Counted from the first letter of the stretch, positions 1 to 6,569 are shown. The stretch is DNA of 12,455 bases from Nostoc sp. CHAB 5715 (GCF_020829685.1 NZ_JAIVFR010000078.1:1-12455); one strand, 5' to 3'. A program made the numbers and translations. The notes: generated from the sequence alone by a model not told the origin.

Positions 1-107
1 ATAGAGCTTACGCAATGCCGCATATTCTTTTTAGTTTGTAGTGTTTGCGTAGCGTCTCGGAGGGAGGACTAAGGTGATTTCTTATTAAAAAATACCTATG
101 ATGACGA

Positions 108-208
108 GTTTCGACTACTTCGACTTCGCTCAGTACAAGTTCGCTCAACTCTCGGTTACTCAGTTGGTTGAGCGAAGCGATGCACTGAGCTTGCCGAAGT
201 GTCGAAAC
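108..208. repeat. Nested inverted repeat, TTCGACTTCGCTCA family
   Basis: The outer arms GTTTCGAC (108-115) and GTCGAAAC (201-208) enclose inner arms TTCGCTCAAC (140-149) and GTTGAGCGAA (167-176), with further imperfect pairing between them (CGCTCAGT against ACTGAGC). The same words form a compact perfect inverted repeat at 2279-2329, so the two are members of one dispersed family. Such elements are common between genes in Nostocales. A role as RNA hairpin or transcription terminator is possible, but no T-run follows. Confidence 0.75.
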
Positions 209-280
209 CAACAGCTATGGTAAATTTTTTCCTAGAAATCACCTAAAGTCTTCTCTTGCAGATGCTACTTGAACAAAATC

Positions 281-300
281 AGGACTAAAGTCCTTACTAC
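281..300 (+). repeat. Small hairpin repeat AGGACT-AA-AGTCCT + TACTAC
   Basis: A 6-bp stem (281-286 with 289-294) around a 2-nt spacer is followed directly by TACTAC. A second copy at 4384-4403 has the same layout, and the third base pair is swapped from G-C to C-G with pairing kept. That suggests a dispersed element whose folded form, not only its sequence, is conserved. Confidence 0.6.
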
Positions 301-450
301 AAACAAAAAGCGTAAGCCCGATCAAAAGAGTAGTGAGTTTCGAGTGCTGTAGACGCTCCTGCGGGAGCCAGTGTGTTGTGGTTCTTTCCGTTGTAGCAAT
401 TGTCTTTGCTGAGTTATATGATATCCGTCAAATTGGCCATAATAAAAACA

Positions 451-514
451 CCCCCAACCCCTCCCCTTACCAAGGGGAGGGGAGCAAAAGCGCAGCTTTG
501 GCGGGGTGGGGTTG
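451..514. repeat. C-rich/G-rich hairpin repeat
   Basis: An 11-bp perfect stem, CCCCTCCCCTT (458-468) with AAGGGGAGGGG (472-482), closes on a 3-nt loop. CAACCCC (455-461) can alternatively pair with GGGGTTG (508-514), so two mutually exclusive folds are possible. This resembles the abundant CCCCTCCCC...GGGGAGGGG intergenic elements of filamentous cyanobacteria. It lies about 130 bp upstream of the amidohydrolase start and just before its candidate promoter. Confidence 0.7.
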
Positions 515-537
515 AGCGATGATGTTGAGCGGAAATA

Positions 538-567
538 TTGTGGGTAATTAACCGGACTTGATATAAC
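538..567 (+). promoter_or_regulatory. Candidate sigma70-type promoter for the amidohydrolase gene
   Basis: TTGTGG (538-543) and TATAAC (562-567) are separated by 18 bp and would start transcription near 574, leaving a leader of about 70 nt before the start codon at 647. The match is partial, and AT-rich intergenic DNA often gives such pairs by chance. Confidence 0.3.
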
Positions 568-587
568 ACTTCAGATGCATCGTTGTA

Positions 588-617
588 CTCAGCACTCATA
601 ACTCATTTCTCAGCACT
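588..617. repeat. Direct repeat CTCAGCACT with 21-bp period
   Basis: CTCAGCACT occurs at 588-596 and again at 609-617, a 21-bp period or two helical turns, with ACTCAT words between. It lies in the leader of the amidohydrolase gene, 30 bp before the start codon. It could be a degenerate tandem repeat common in Nostoc or a protein-binding direct repeat; the sequence alone does not decide. Confidence 0.5.
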
Positions 618-646
618 ACTTCTGTCATTTATTCAAGGAAAAAGAT

Positions 647-2185
647 ATGACTGAATACAGCAGATTAAAAACTTCCCGTTCCGCCGCAATCAAAGCAAAC
701 CTCGATTATCCGATAATTGACACTGATGTTCATACCAATGATTTCACTCCGGCGCTTGAGGATTACATTGCTAAATACGGTGGCTCGAAACTCGTAGATG
801 AATTACGCAAGGCGGAAGATTCTCGTCTCAATTCCAAGAGCAATGGTAAAGACTGGTATCAACAAACTCCAGAAGAACGCCAGTACAACCGCACAATTCG
901 ATCGCCTTGGTGGGCTAGAGTCACCCGCAATACTTTGGATCTCGCTACTTACACTCTTCCTGAACTGTTCTATGAGCGTCAAGCGGAGCAGGGGTCAGAT
1001 TATTCGGTACTGTTTCCCAACAATGTTTTGGCACCGGCTGGAGCAAGCATTGAGAACCGTCAAGCACTGCAACGTGCGGTCAATCACTATCATGCTGATT
1101 TGTATCGGAAATATAGCGATCGCCTGACACCTGTAGCTGGTATCCCGATGGGTAATCCTCAAGAAGCCGTTGAGGAGTTAGAGTTTGCCGTAAAAACACT
1201 AGGGTTAAAGGTGGCAAATATTCCTGGTGGTGTGAAACGGCCAATTAAGGCGATCGCTGATAAATATCCAGCAGATCAATACCCTGAAATCGCCAAGTAT
1301 GCCTCTTACATCGACTTCTACGGATTGGATAGTGAATACGACTACGATCCATTCTGGGCAAAGGCGGTTGAATTAGGTGTACCCATTACTACCCATTACG
1401 GTAGTCAAGGTTGGACTGGACGCTCCTCCATCAGTAACTACATGAACAACCATATCGGTCACTTTGCTGATGGCTCACAAGCATTTGCCAAAGCACTTTT
1501 CTTTGGTGGTGTTACCAAACGTTTCCCACAGTTACGCATAGCTATGCTTGAAGGTGGTGCAGATTGGGGTGCTCACGTCTACATTCATTTAGTGGATCGT
1601 TTCTCTAAGCGCAATCTCAAAGGATTGCAAAACTACAACCCAGAACTGACAAATGCTGATGAGTTGTTCGTGTTGTTTGAGCGTTTCGGTAGCGAATTCT
1701 TAGAAGCACATCCTCTGAGTAAAGAAGAATTGACTAAGAGCGTCTTGGGATCTTCATTTAGCCGTCATAGCCGTGCGCCAATTGGTAGCGAACTGGAAGA
1801 CTTTGCAGCAGCCGGGATTGAAACAATTGAAGACATCCGCGATCGCTGGGTGAACAGTTTCTTCTTTGGTTCTGAGTCTGACGATCGCACCATTGCAGCA
1901 GCATTCAACGACAAAGCCAATCCCTTGGGTGTGAAAATCAACGCCATTTATTCCTCAGATGTTGGTCACTGGGATGTGCCAGATTTGACCGACCCCCTAG
2001 CGGAAAGCTGGGATTTGGTACAAGAAGGTGTGATTTCTGAAGCGGACTTTAAGGCTTATGTATTCCATAATCCTTACAAGTTTTATACTCAAGCGAACCC
2101 CGACTTCTTCAAGGGTACGGCGGTTGAATCTAAGGTAGCTAACAGCGAATCTCCACAAGCAGATAAGAGTTTGGTAACGGCATAA
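647..2185 (+). CDS. Amidohydrolase-2 family metal-dependent hydrolase
   Basis: This 512-residue protein is read as a TIM-barrel metal-dependent hydrolase of the amidohydrolase-2 (ACMSD-like) group, which includes hydrolases and metal-dependent decarboxylases. Visible marks are the N-terminal metal motif DTDVH (residues 25-29), ITTH with His250 at a central strand, the LEGGADW stretch (301-307), a late SSDVGHWD motif (436-443) supplying Asp438 and His441, and the usual C-terminal HNPYKFY (474-480). No signal peptide is seen, so it should be cytoplasmic. At 512 residues it is longer than the roughly 300-400 of many relatives; the extra length lies between 40 and 110 and between 315 and 430. The start is supported by AAGGA (635-639) seven bases upstream. 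The substrate is unknown. The dioxygenase that follows suggests a shared catabolic role, but the 498-bp gap argues against one simple operon. Confidence 0.85.
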   Translation: MTEYSRLKTSRSAAIKANLDYPIIDTDVHTNDFTPALEDYIAKYGGSKLVDELRKAEDSRLNSKSNGKDWYQQTPEERQYNRTIRSPWWARVTRNTLDLATYTLPELFYERQAEQGSDYSVLFPNNVLAPAGASIENRQALQRAVNHYHADLYRKYSDRLTPVAGIPMGNPQEAVEELEFAVKTLGLKVANIPGGVKRPIKAIADKYPADQYPEIAKYASYIDFYGLDSEYDYDPFWAKAVELGVPITTHYGSQGWTGRSSISNYMNNHIGHFADGSQAFAKALFFGGVTKRFPQLRIAMLEGGADWGAHVYIHLVDRFSKRNLKGLQNYNPELTNADELFVLFERFGSEFLEAHPLSKEELTKSVLGSSFSRHSRAPIGSELEDFAAAGIETIEDIRDRWVNSFFFGSESDDRTIAAAFNDKANPLGVKINAIYSSDVGHWDVPDLTDPLAESWDLVQEGVISEADFKAYVFHNPYKFYTQANPDFFKGTAVESKVANSESPQADKSLVTA

Positions 2186-2278
2186 GAGATTAGGAGGAGA
2201 TCGGGGAATAACTTCCTTGCTCCTCTACATCTCCTTCTTCAGTAGTTAGGGCATTGCGGGTAAATAGCGTACCGTCGG

Positions 2279-2329
2279 GTTTCGACTTCGCTCAACCCTC
2301 GTTCACCGTGAGTTGAGCGAAGTCGAAAC
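2279..2329. repeat. Perfect 18-bp inverted repeat (hairpin)
   Basis: The arms GTTTCGACTTCGCTCAAC (2279-2296) and its exact complement (2312-2329) are separated by 15 nt. It is a compact copy of the family seen at 108-208. Standing about 95 bp beyond the amidohydrolase stop, it could end or stabilise that transcript, but it lacks the T-run of an intrinsic terminator. Confidence 0.85.
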
Positions 2330-2488
2330 TCAATTATCGGGTACTTTATTTATCTGCACATCCCTTATCAAACTAGTTTCACTGAATTTTATTAACATTT
2401 TTATACTACAATAAATTTATCGATTTAGAGTATAATAATGAGATACGGATGCTTCTTTGGTATATTGCTGGGAATAAATAAAAATCTT

Positions 2489-2619
2489 TGGCGTTGCTGA
2501 TTGAGAATATGAATTTGTCTCACGCATAGACGCGAAGCGGCTTCCGGCAGGGTAGGCGCAAAGGAACAAAGAAAAAGCAAGGTAATTTTGGAGTTTCATA
2601 CTCTGATTCAGCAACGCCG
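2489..2619. mobile_element. MITE-like element with imperfect terminal inverted repeats and probable 6-bp target duplication
   Basis: The 131-bp element has 25-bp terminal inverted repeats (2489-2513 and 2595-2619) matching at 21 of 25 positions, with the core GGCGTTGCTGA identical on both sides. AATCTT stands directly outside each end (2483-2488 and 2620-2625), as expected for a target-site duplication. The interior carries another common cyanobacterial repeat (GACGCGAAGCGGCTTCCGGC region, about 2529-2566) and no open frame. It was presumably moved by a transposase encoded elsewhere; the family is not identified. It ends 64 bp before the dioxygenase start, so it sits in that gene's promoter or leader. 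Confidence 0.65.
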
Positions 2620-2683
2620 AATCTTCCAAAGGAAGCTGACGAGTACAAACATTCACCGATAGATCAAGGTTTGGAGAATAAAT

Positions 2684-3652
2684 ATGAGCTATAAGCACAT
2701 TGAAGTTAAACCGACTTCTGGTTTCACTGGTGCCGAAATCAGCGGGGTGGATCTTTCGCGTCCTCTGCACGATGAAGCAGTTGCCGAAATTCGTCAAGCA
2801 TTATTGAAGTGGAAGGTCATTTTCTTTCGCAATCAGAACATCAATCATGCTGCACAGATTGCCTTCACGGCTCGTTTTGGTGAAGTGACCTACGCGCATC
2901 CCCACGAAGACGAGCCGATAGAAGGCTTTTCCCAAATTTTACCAATTGATCGCAGCCGCTTCGAGCGCCGCAACGGTCTACGCCGTACTAGCTATGAAAG
3001 TCGTTGGCATACTGATGTAACTGCTGTTGTTAACCCACCTGCGGGTTCAATTCTGCGAGCAGTTAACGTCCCTAGCTTTGGTGGTGACACACAATGGACT
3101 AATCTAGTTGCAGCTTATGAAGGTTTATCAGAACCTCTGCGGAAGTTAGCAGACACATTAAAGGCAGAACACAGGTTCAATGCACGTTTACGGGTACCTA
3201 GCGGTAGCAAATATGCCCAGCGCGTTGCCGCCAATCCCCAGGTTTCGATTCACCCAGTGGTACGCGTTCATCCTGAGACAGGTGAACGTGCATTGTTCGT
3301 GAACCCTGGCTTTACCTCGCACATTCTTGATGTGTCACCACAAGAGAGCGAACTGCTGCTGGAGTTGTTTTTCAACCAAATCACTAAACCCGCTTATATC
3401 ACTCGCTTCCGTTGGAATAATGGTGATATCGCGTTCTGGGATAACCGCGCCACCTCGCATTTAGCCCCACAAGATTTGGATCATATAGAAGTTGAGCGCG
3501 TACTCTATCGCACCACCATTACAGGTGATATTCCAGTTGGGCCTGATGGCTTCCGTTCGCAAATAGTTGAAGGCGAGCCGTTAACGGCTGAATTACCAAC
3601 TGTCCTCAAGCAAAAAGCCGAGAAGGTGTTAGCAGAACCAGCGCTCAATTAA
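2684..3652 (+). CDS. TauD/AtsK-family Fe(II)/2-oxoglutarate dioxygenase
   Basis: The 322-residue protein belongs to the TauD/TfdA family. These soluble enzymes use O2 and 2-oxoglutarate to hydroxylate the carbon next to a sulfonate or sulfate ester, releasing sulfite or sulfate plus an aldehyde. The facial triad is complete: His109 and Asp111 (WHTD) and His259 (WDNRATSH). Arg272 and Arg276 in ERVLYR occupy the positions of TauD Arg266 (2-oxoglutarate) and Arg270 (sulfonate). His72 in AHP matches TauD His70, but the TauD residues near the taurine amine (Tyr73, Asn95) appear to be Glu75 and Glu105. The substrate is therefore probably another sulfonate or an alkyl sulfate, not taurine. The start has GGAG (2673-2676) seven bases upstream. 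A MITE-like element lies just before the leader. The gene is intact and its family call is firm; the substrate is not. Confidence 0.9.
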   Translation: MSYKHIEVKPTSGFTGAEISGVDLSRPLHDEAVAEIRQALLKWKVIFFRNQNINHAAQIAFTARFGEVTYAHPHEDEPIEGFSQILPIDRSRFERRNGLRRTSYESRWHTDVTAVVNPPAGSILRAVNVPSFGGDTQWTNLVAAYEGLSEPLRKLADTLKAEHRFNARLRVPSGSKYAQRVAANPQVSIHPVVRVHPETGERALFVNPGFTSHILDVSPQESELLLELFFNQITKPAYITRFRWNNGDIAFWDNRATSHLAPQDLDHIEVERVLYRTTITGDIPVGPDGFRSQIVEGEPLTAELPTVLKQKAEKVLAEPALN

Positions 3653-3733
3653 GTTATGAAGTGCTAGTTGGGTCAAAAGCTAACAATATATATAAGACAA
3701 GTTAAGGCGATCGCACAAAGCAATCACGTTTAA

Positions 3734-3763
3734 AATACGGTAAATTTATAAATTTACCGTATT
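3734..3763. promoter_or_regulatory. Perfect 30-bp AT-rich palindrome
   Basis: AATACGGTAAATTTA (3734-3748) is followed without a spacer by its exact reverse complement (3749-3763). It lies 81 bp after the dioxygenase stop and 37 bp before the start of the MFS remnant. No T-run follows, so it is more operator-like than terminator-like, although a cruciform or bidirectional terminator remains possible. Its ATACGG word recurs at 4263-4268 and in the TATACGG boxes near the window end. Confidence 0.6.
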
Positions 3764-3800
3764 ATGCATACCAGATGCAGACACCCAAAAATCATAAGTC

Positions 3801-4251
3801 ATGCTCCGTGCTTTTAATTCTGGAAATTTTAGCTTGTTCTACACAGGTCAGGCCATTTCTCTAATTGGTACTTCAAGGACGCAGAGAGAAGGAAGAAATG
3901 CTTAACTGAACTGTATTGGTCTATAGCTCTAACGTGGTTAGCTTGAGTGGTACGATTAACGTCTGGTACATTACTTTTTTGGGTGTACTGTTAGGGATGA
4001 TCAACGCCTTTGATATTCCAACTCGGCAAGCTTTTTTACCCCAAACAGTAGGTAAAGAAAATCTTGGTAATGCGTTTGCCTTGTACTCTTCTCTTGTAAG
4101 TGTGACGAGTATGGTGGGGCCAGCGATCGCAGGTTTGTTAATTGCAGCGTGGGGATCGGGGCTATGTTTTTTATTGGATAGTATCAGTTATGTTGCTGTA
4201 ATTATTGCTCTTTTAGCAATCAGTAGTTCGATTGAATTTAAATGCAGATAG
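3801..4251 (+). pseudogene. Broken MFS exporter gene (MFS_3 / EntS-like), internal deletion and lost C-terminus
   Basis: Reading from ATG 3801 gives MLRAFNSGNFSLFYTGQ and then AISLIGT, the typical first membrane segment of MFS_3 drug/siderophore exporters. At about 3873 the similarity stops in a repeat-like GGACGCAGAGAGAAGG stretch, and the frame ends at TAA 3903-3905. In another frame, after a TGA at 3907-3909, the family resumes as VVSLSGTINVWYITFLG and the hallmark INAFDIPTRQAF, continuing through two further membrane segments to TAG 4249-4251. About 70 residues between the pieces are missing, and nothing remains after roughly residue 200 of a family usually near 420. The open frame beginning with TTG at 3916 would give 111 residues, but it is a fragment and has no ribosome binding site. 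It was probably inactivated by deletion plus repeat insertion. Confidence 0.8.
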
Positions 4252-4383
4252 TTCTTAAAATATACGGATTATAGTTTAGAGCTTTAAAATTTAATTGTCT
4301 TAAACACTACACCCTACCCCCAACACCCTGCCCTAACGAGGTTTCACCTTTTCTTGTGCCATTCGACTTTAGTCCTTGTTTTA

Positions 4384-4403
4384 AGCACTGAAGTGCTTAC
4401 TAC
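4384..4403 (+). repeat. Small hairpin repeat AGCACT-GA-AGTGCT + TACTAC
   Basis: This second member of the element at 281-300 has a 6-bp stem (4384-4389 with 4392-4397), a 2-nt spacer and then TACTAC. Just upstream, ACTTTAGTCCT (4366-4376) is the reverse complement of the stem sequence of the first copy, so a longer form of the repeat is present here. It lies about 50 bp before the acetyltransferase start. Confidence 0.6.
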
Positions 4404-4450
4404 GTACCAGGCAAAAATAAAATAGACAATGGCTAAACGAGGATTTACCA

Positions 4451-5011
4451 ATGATATTGGAAACCGATCGCCTATTACTCCGGGAAATACAGATTTCTGA
4501 TCTCGACGCGTTATTGATTGTCCTTGGTGATGTAGAGTCGATGCGCTACTACCCAAAGCCATTTGACCGCGAGATGGTGCAAAAGTGGATTGAGCGGCAT
4601 CGCTGCAACTACGCACAGCACGGCGTTGGTTTGTGGGCAATGGTTCTCAAAGCAACGGGTAAGGTAATCGGCGACTGTGGACTAGTTTGGCAGGAGGTCG
4701 AGGGACGCAAAGAACTCGAAATTGGTTACCATGTCCGCCGTGACCAACAAATGCAGGGTTACGCCACCGAAGCCGCATACGCGTGCCAAGATTACGCTTT
4801 TAACGTGCTGGGTTGCGATCACGTCATCTCGCTGATTCGCCCAGAAAACATTCCCTCTCGCCGTGTAGCCGAAAAGAACGGTCTCAAGGTTGTTCAGGAG
4901 ATCCTCTGGCGCGACATACCGCACTATATATATGCTGTACAGCGCTCAGAAAGTAAACTTCTTGCAACAAGCAATTTCTCAGAAGCAGAGAAGTCAACCC
5001 GAAGGGTGTAG
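4451..5011 (+). CDS. GNAT-family N-acetyltransferase (RimJ/RimL type)
   Basis: The 186-residue protein is a GNAT acetyltransferase of the Acetyltransf_3 type, which moves acetyl from acetyl-CoA to an amino group of a protein N-terminus or small molecule. It begins with the usual ETDRLLLREI (4-13). Strand 4 and the acetyl-CoA pyrophosphate loop are visible as LEIGYHVRRDQQMQGYATEA (89-107, loop QQMQGYATEA), and the family motif PENIPSRRVAEKNGL lies at 131-145. The last 20 or so residues (after AVQR) look unlike the family; they run into GGGTGTA repeats, and the stop codon lies inside that repeat, so the original 3' end may have been changed. GAGGA (4439-4443) seven bases upstream supports the start. 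The gene stands alone between repeats, and its substrate is unknown. Confidence 0.85.
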   Translation: MILETDRLLLREIQISDLDALLIVLGDVESMRYYPKPFDREMVQKWIERHRCNYAQHGVGLWAMVLKATGKVIGDCGLVWQEVEGRKELEIGYHVRRDQQMQGYATEAAYACQDYAFNVLGCDHVISLIRPENIPSRRVAEKNGLKVVQEILWRDIPHYIYAVQRSESKLLATSNFSEAEKSTRRV

Positions 5012-5017
5012 GGTGTA
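5004..5017. repeat. Tandem heptamer GGGTGTA x2
   Basis: Two exact GGGTGTA copies overlap the acetyltransferase stop codon (TAG 5009-5011). TAGGGTGTAG here (5009-5018) is the exact reverse complement of CTACACCCTA at 4307-4316, so the gene is bracketed by inverted copies of the repeat. Confidence 0.6.
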
Positions 5018-5107
5018 GCGTATGGGGAATTAAGAAGAAGAAAGTTCTGTATGACGCACTGAAATCTAATTTCTATTAACACTAATCCCCAGAGGGGGCC
5101 CTGAGTT

Positions 5108-5126
5108 CCCCAGTCCCCAGTCCCCA
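5108..5126. repeat. CCCCAGT short tandem repeat (STRR1-like)
   Basis: Nearly three copies of the heptamer CCCCAGT stand in tandem just before the ribosome binding site of the next gene. The unit fits the CCCCA(A/G)T consensus recalled for the STRR1 class of heterocystous cyanobacteria and supports the Nostocales assignment. Confidence 0.8.
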
Positions 5127-5145
5127 AACTTTAGGAGTCAAGAAT

Positions 5146-5811
5146 ATGACCGTCGAACACCGTCTGAACACTAGCAATGGTTCTTTGCCTTATCTTTTCT
5201 CGCCTGTCTCAGCCGATGCCAACCAACCTGCGCCCCTGGTGTTATTTTTGCATGGAGCGCGCGATCGCGGCAATGATTTAAATGTCCTGTTAAAATGGGG
5301 ATTACCTCGTTTTGTGAATGAATCAAGTCCCTTACCTTATGTGTTTGCCGCCCCCCAACTTCCCGAAGGACAGACTTGGGTAGAGCGAGAGTCAGATGTA
5401 ATTGCTTTGCTGGACGATCTCATCGCTTCCCAACCCATCGATCCGTACCGTGTCATCATATCTGGGTTCAGCTTAGGTACAGCTGGAGCTTGGCATATCG
5501 CTGCTTCTCACCCTGGCCGCTTCGCTGGTTTGGTAGCAGTATCAGGGCGTGTACCCAAGACATTAGAAGAAACCCAACTAGCTGCACTCAAAGAAATTCC
5601 TATCCAGATATTCCAAGGCGCAAAGGATGAAAAACTGCCGATTGAGGATACAGAGCAGATTGTCGCTACCTTGCGAACAGCTGGCGGCACAGTAGATTTT
5701 ACTGTATTCCCTGAAGGCGATCACTTTATTGCCGATGAAGTGTACAGTGACCCGAAATTGCAACAATGGCTGATTTCACAGAACCGTCGCAACGTCCCTC
5801 TAGTTGTCTGA
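5146..5811 (+). CDS. Alpha/beta hydrolase, phospholipase/carboxylesterase-like
   Basis: The 221-residue soluble hydrolase has a complete catalytic set: nucleophile Ser109 in GFSLG (107-111), Asp161 in GAKDEKLP and His193 in EGDHF. The oxyanion strand LFLHGARDRGND (33-44) is typical of the small carboxylesterase/peptidase group that includes PHB-depolymerase-like and dienelactone-hydrolase-like enzymes. No signal peptide is seen, so it should be cytoplasmic and act on a soluble ester or similar bond. AGGAG (5133-5137) eight bases upstream supports the start. The next gene begins six bases after the stop, so the two are almost certainly cotranscribed. The substrate cannot be read from the sequence. 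Confidence 0.85.
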   Translation: MTVEHRLNTSNGSLPYLFSPVSADANQPAPLVLFLHGARDRGNDLNVLLKWGLPRFVNESSPLPYVFAAPQLPEGQTWVERESDVIALLDDLIASQPIDPYRVIISGFSLGTAGAWHIAASHPGRFAGLVAVSGRVPKTLEETQLAALKEIPIQIFQGAKDEKLPIEDTEQIVATLRTAGGTVDFTVFPEGDHFIADEVYSDPKLQQWLISQNRRNVPLVV

Positions 5812-5817
5812 TGCCTT

Positions 5818-6492
5818 ATGTCTTACGCACCATCCGATCACTGGAACCAATTTTTCTCTAAATGTAGAGATGCTGGCACAGATTTAGATTGGGGAACTCA
5901 ATGGACGAAGCTTCACCTTCCGTTTCTCAAGTTTGCCAACATTAAAACTGTGCTTGACCTTGGTTGTGGTACAGGAAACGACGTGTTACGTCTGGTACAA
6001 CAAGGTTTTACAGTAATTGGTATGGATTTCTCAGATGAAGCAGTGCGGCAAGGACGCGAGAAATCAGAAAAGTTAGGACTAAACGCACAGTTTGTAGTTG
6101 CCGACATGGCAAAACGTTTGCCTTTTGATCGTGCAACTTTTGATGCTGTTATGTCTAATGTTGCCATCCACATGTTTTCGGATCGGATTACACGCGAATT
6201 GTTTCAAGAAATTCGTCGAATAGTACGCCCCAAAGGATTATTTGTTTTCCACGTTAATTCTACAGAAGACGCTTTAGTTCGGGCAGAACGTCACCCACCC
6301 ATGCGCGAAATAGAGCCAAATTACTTTCTAGAACGTCACGGACAAACTATGCATTTTTTCTCTCAAGAATATTTGCTAGACCTGTTATCTGACTGGAAAG
6401 ATGTAGAGCTAAAACATTACGAAATATTGAATGAGCAAACGGGCAAGCCGTTTAAACGAGTTTGGTGGGGTAAGGCAGTACAGCCTGACTAA
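5818..6492 (+). CDS. Class I SAM-dependent methyltransferase
   Basis: The 224-residue protein has the Rossmann-fold methyltransferase core. Motif I is VLDLGCGTGND (45-55), Asp70 at the end of strand 2 (VIGMD) should bind the SAM ribose, VVADM with Asp96 is the adenine-side motif, and FDAVMSNVAIHMF (108-120) is motif IV. The C-terminal part, with ERHGQTMHFFSQEYL (172-186), resembles small-molecule methyltransferases of the Methyltransf_11/25 type, including those acting on thiols or oxyanions such as thiopurine or tellurite. No ribosome binding site is visible. The start lies six bases after the preceding stop, so translation is probably coupled. An overlapping ATG at 5811 is out of frame. The methyl acceptor is unknown. 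Confidence 0.85.
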   Translation: MSYAPSDHWNQFFSKCRDAGTDLDWGTQWTKLHLPFLKFANIKTVLDLGCGTGNDVLRLVQQGFTVIGMDFSDEAVRQGREKSEKLGLNAQFVVADMAKRLPFDRATFDAVMSNVAIHMFSDRITRELFQEIRRIVRPKGLFVFHVNSTEDALVRAERHPPMREIEPNYFLERHGQTMHFFSQEYLLDLLSDWKDVELKHYEILNEQTGKPFKRVWWGKAVQPD

Positions 6493-6569
6493 TCTTCAAT
6501 CGCAATCTTTAACGAAGAAACCCAGTTTCTAAATTCTGCTTTTTTCAATCAACAACGACGAAAACCTCC

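Larger units (their letters stand above)
1..646. other. Gene-free, repeat-rich intergenic region
   Basis: No convincing coding sequence lies here. Short open frames on both strands run through inverted repeats and give low-complexity peptides without recognisable domains. The stretch holds a nested inverted repeat (108-208), a small AGGACT hairpin followed by TACTAC (281-300), a GCTCC/GGAGC hairpin (355-368), a C-rich/G-rich hairpin (451-514), a candidate promoter (538-567) and a repeated CTCAGCACT word (588-617). The upstream neighbour is outside the window. Confidence 0.75.
2186..2683. other. Repeat-rich intergenic region between amidohydrolase and dioxygenase
   Basis: No gene is supported. 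Just after the amidohydrolase stop, GAGGAG (2194-2199) can pair with CTCCTC (2220-2225), a weak terminator-like stem without a T-run. Then come the perfect inverted repeat at 2279-2329, an AT-rich part with TATACT (2402-2407) and TATAAT (2431-2436) that could hold the dioxygenase promoter, and the MITE-like element at 2489-2619. A minus-strand frame at 2417-2797 crosses these repeats and enters the dioxygenase gene; it is not a credible gene. Confidence 0.7.

Noticed and set aside
8..211. Minus-strand open frame of 67 codons
   Set aside because: It runs entirely through the nested inverted repeat at 108-208; the peptide is the translated repeat and has no domain or ribosome binding site.
2279..2329. 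Rho-independent terminator for the amidohydrolase gene
   Set aside because: The stem is strong but the following bases lack a T-run, and the same repeat occurs elsewhere without a gene end; kept only as a repeat.
2417..2797. Minus-strand open frame of 126 codons
   Set aside because: It crosses the MITE-like element and overlaps the start of the well-supported dioxygenase gene; no recognisable protein family.
3916..4251. Small intact membrane protein gene starting at TTG
   Set aside because: Its sequence is the middle of an MFS_3 exporter whose N-terminus is still visible upstream in another frame, so it is a fragment.
4344..4640. Minus-strand open frame of 98 codons
   Set aside because: It overlaps the acetyltransferase gene and repeat DNA; composition reflects the opposite strand.
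5108..5126. CRISPR-like repeats
   Set aside because: The repeats are heptamers in direct tandem with no spacers; no array of longer repeats with unique spacers occurs anywhere in the window.
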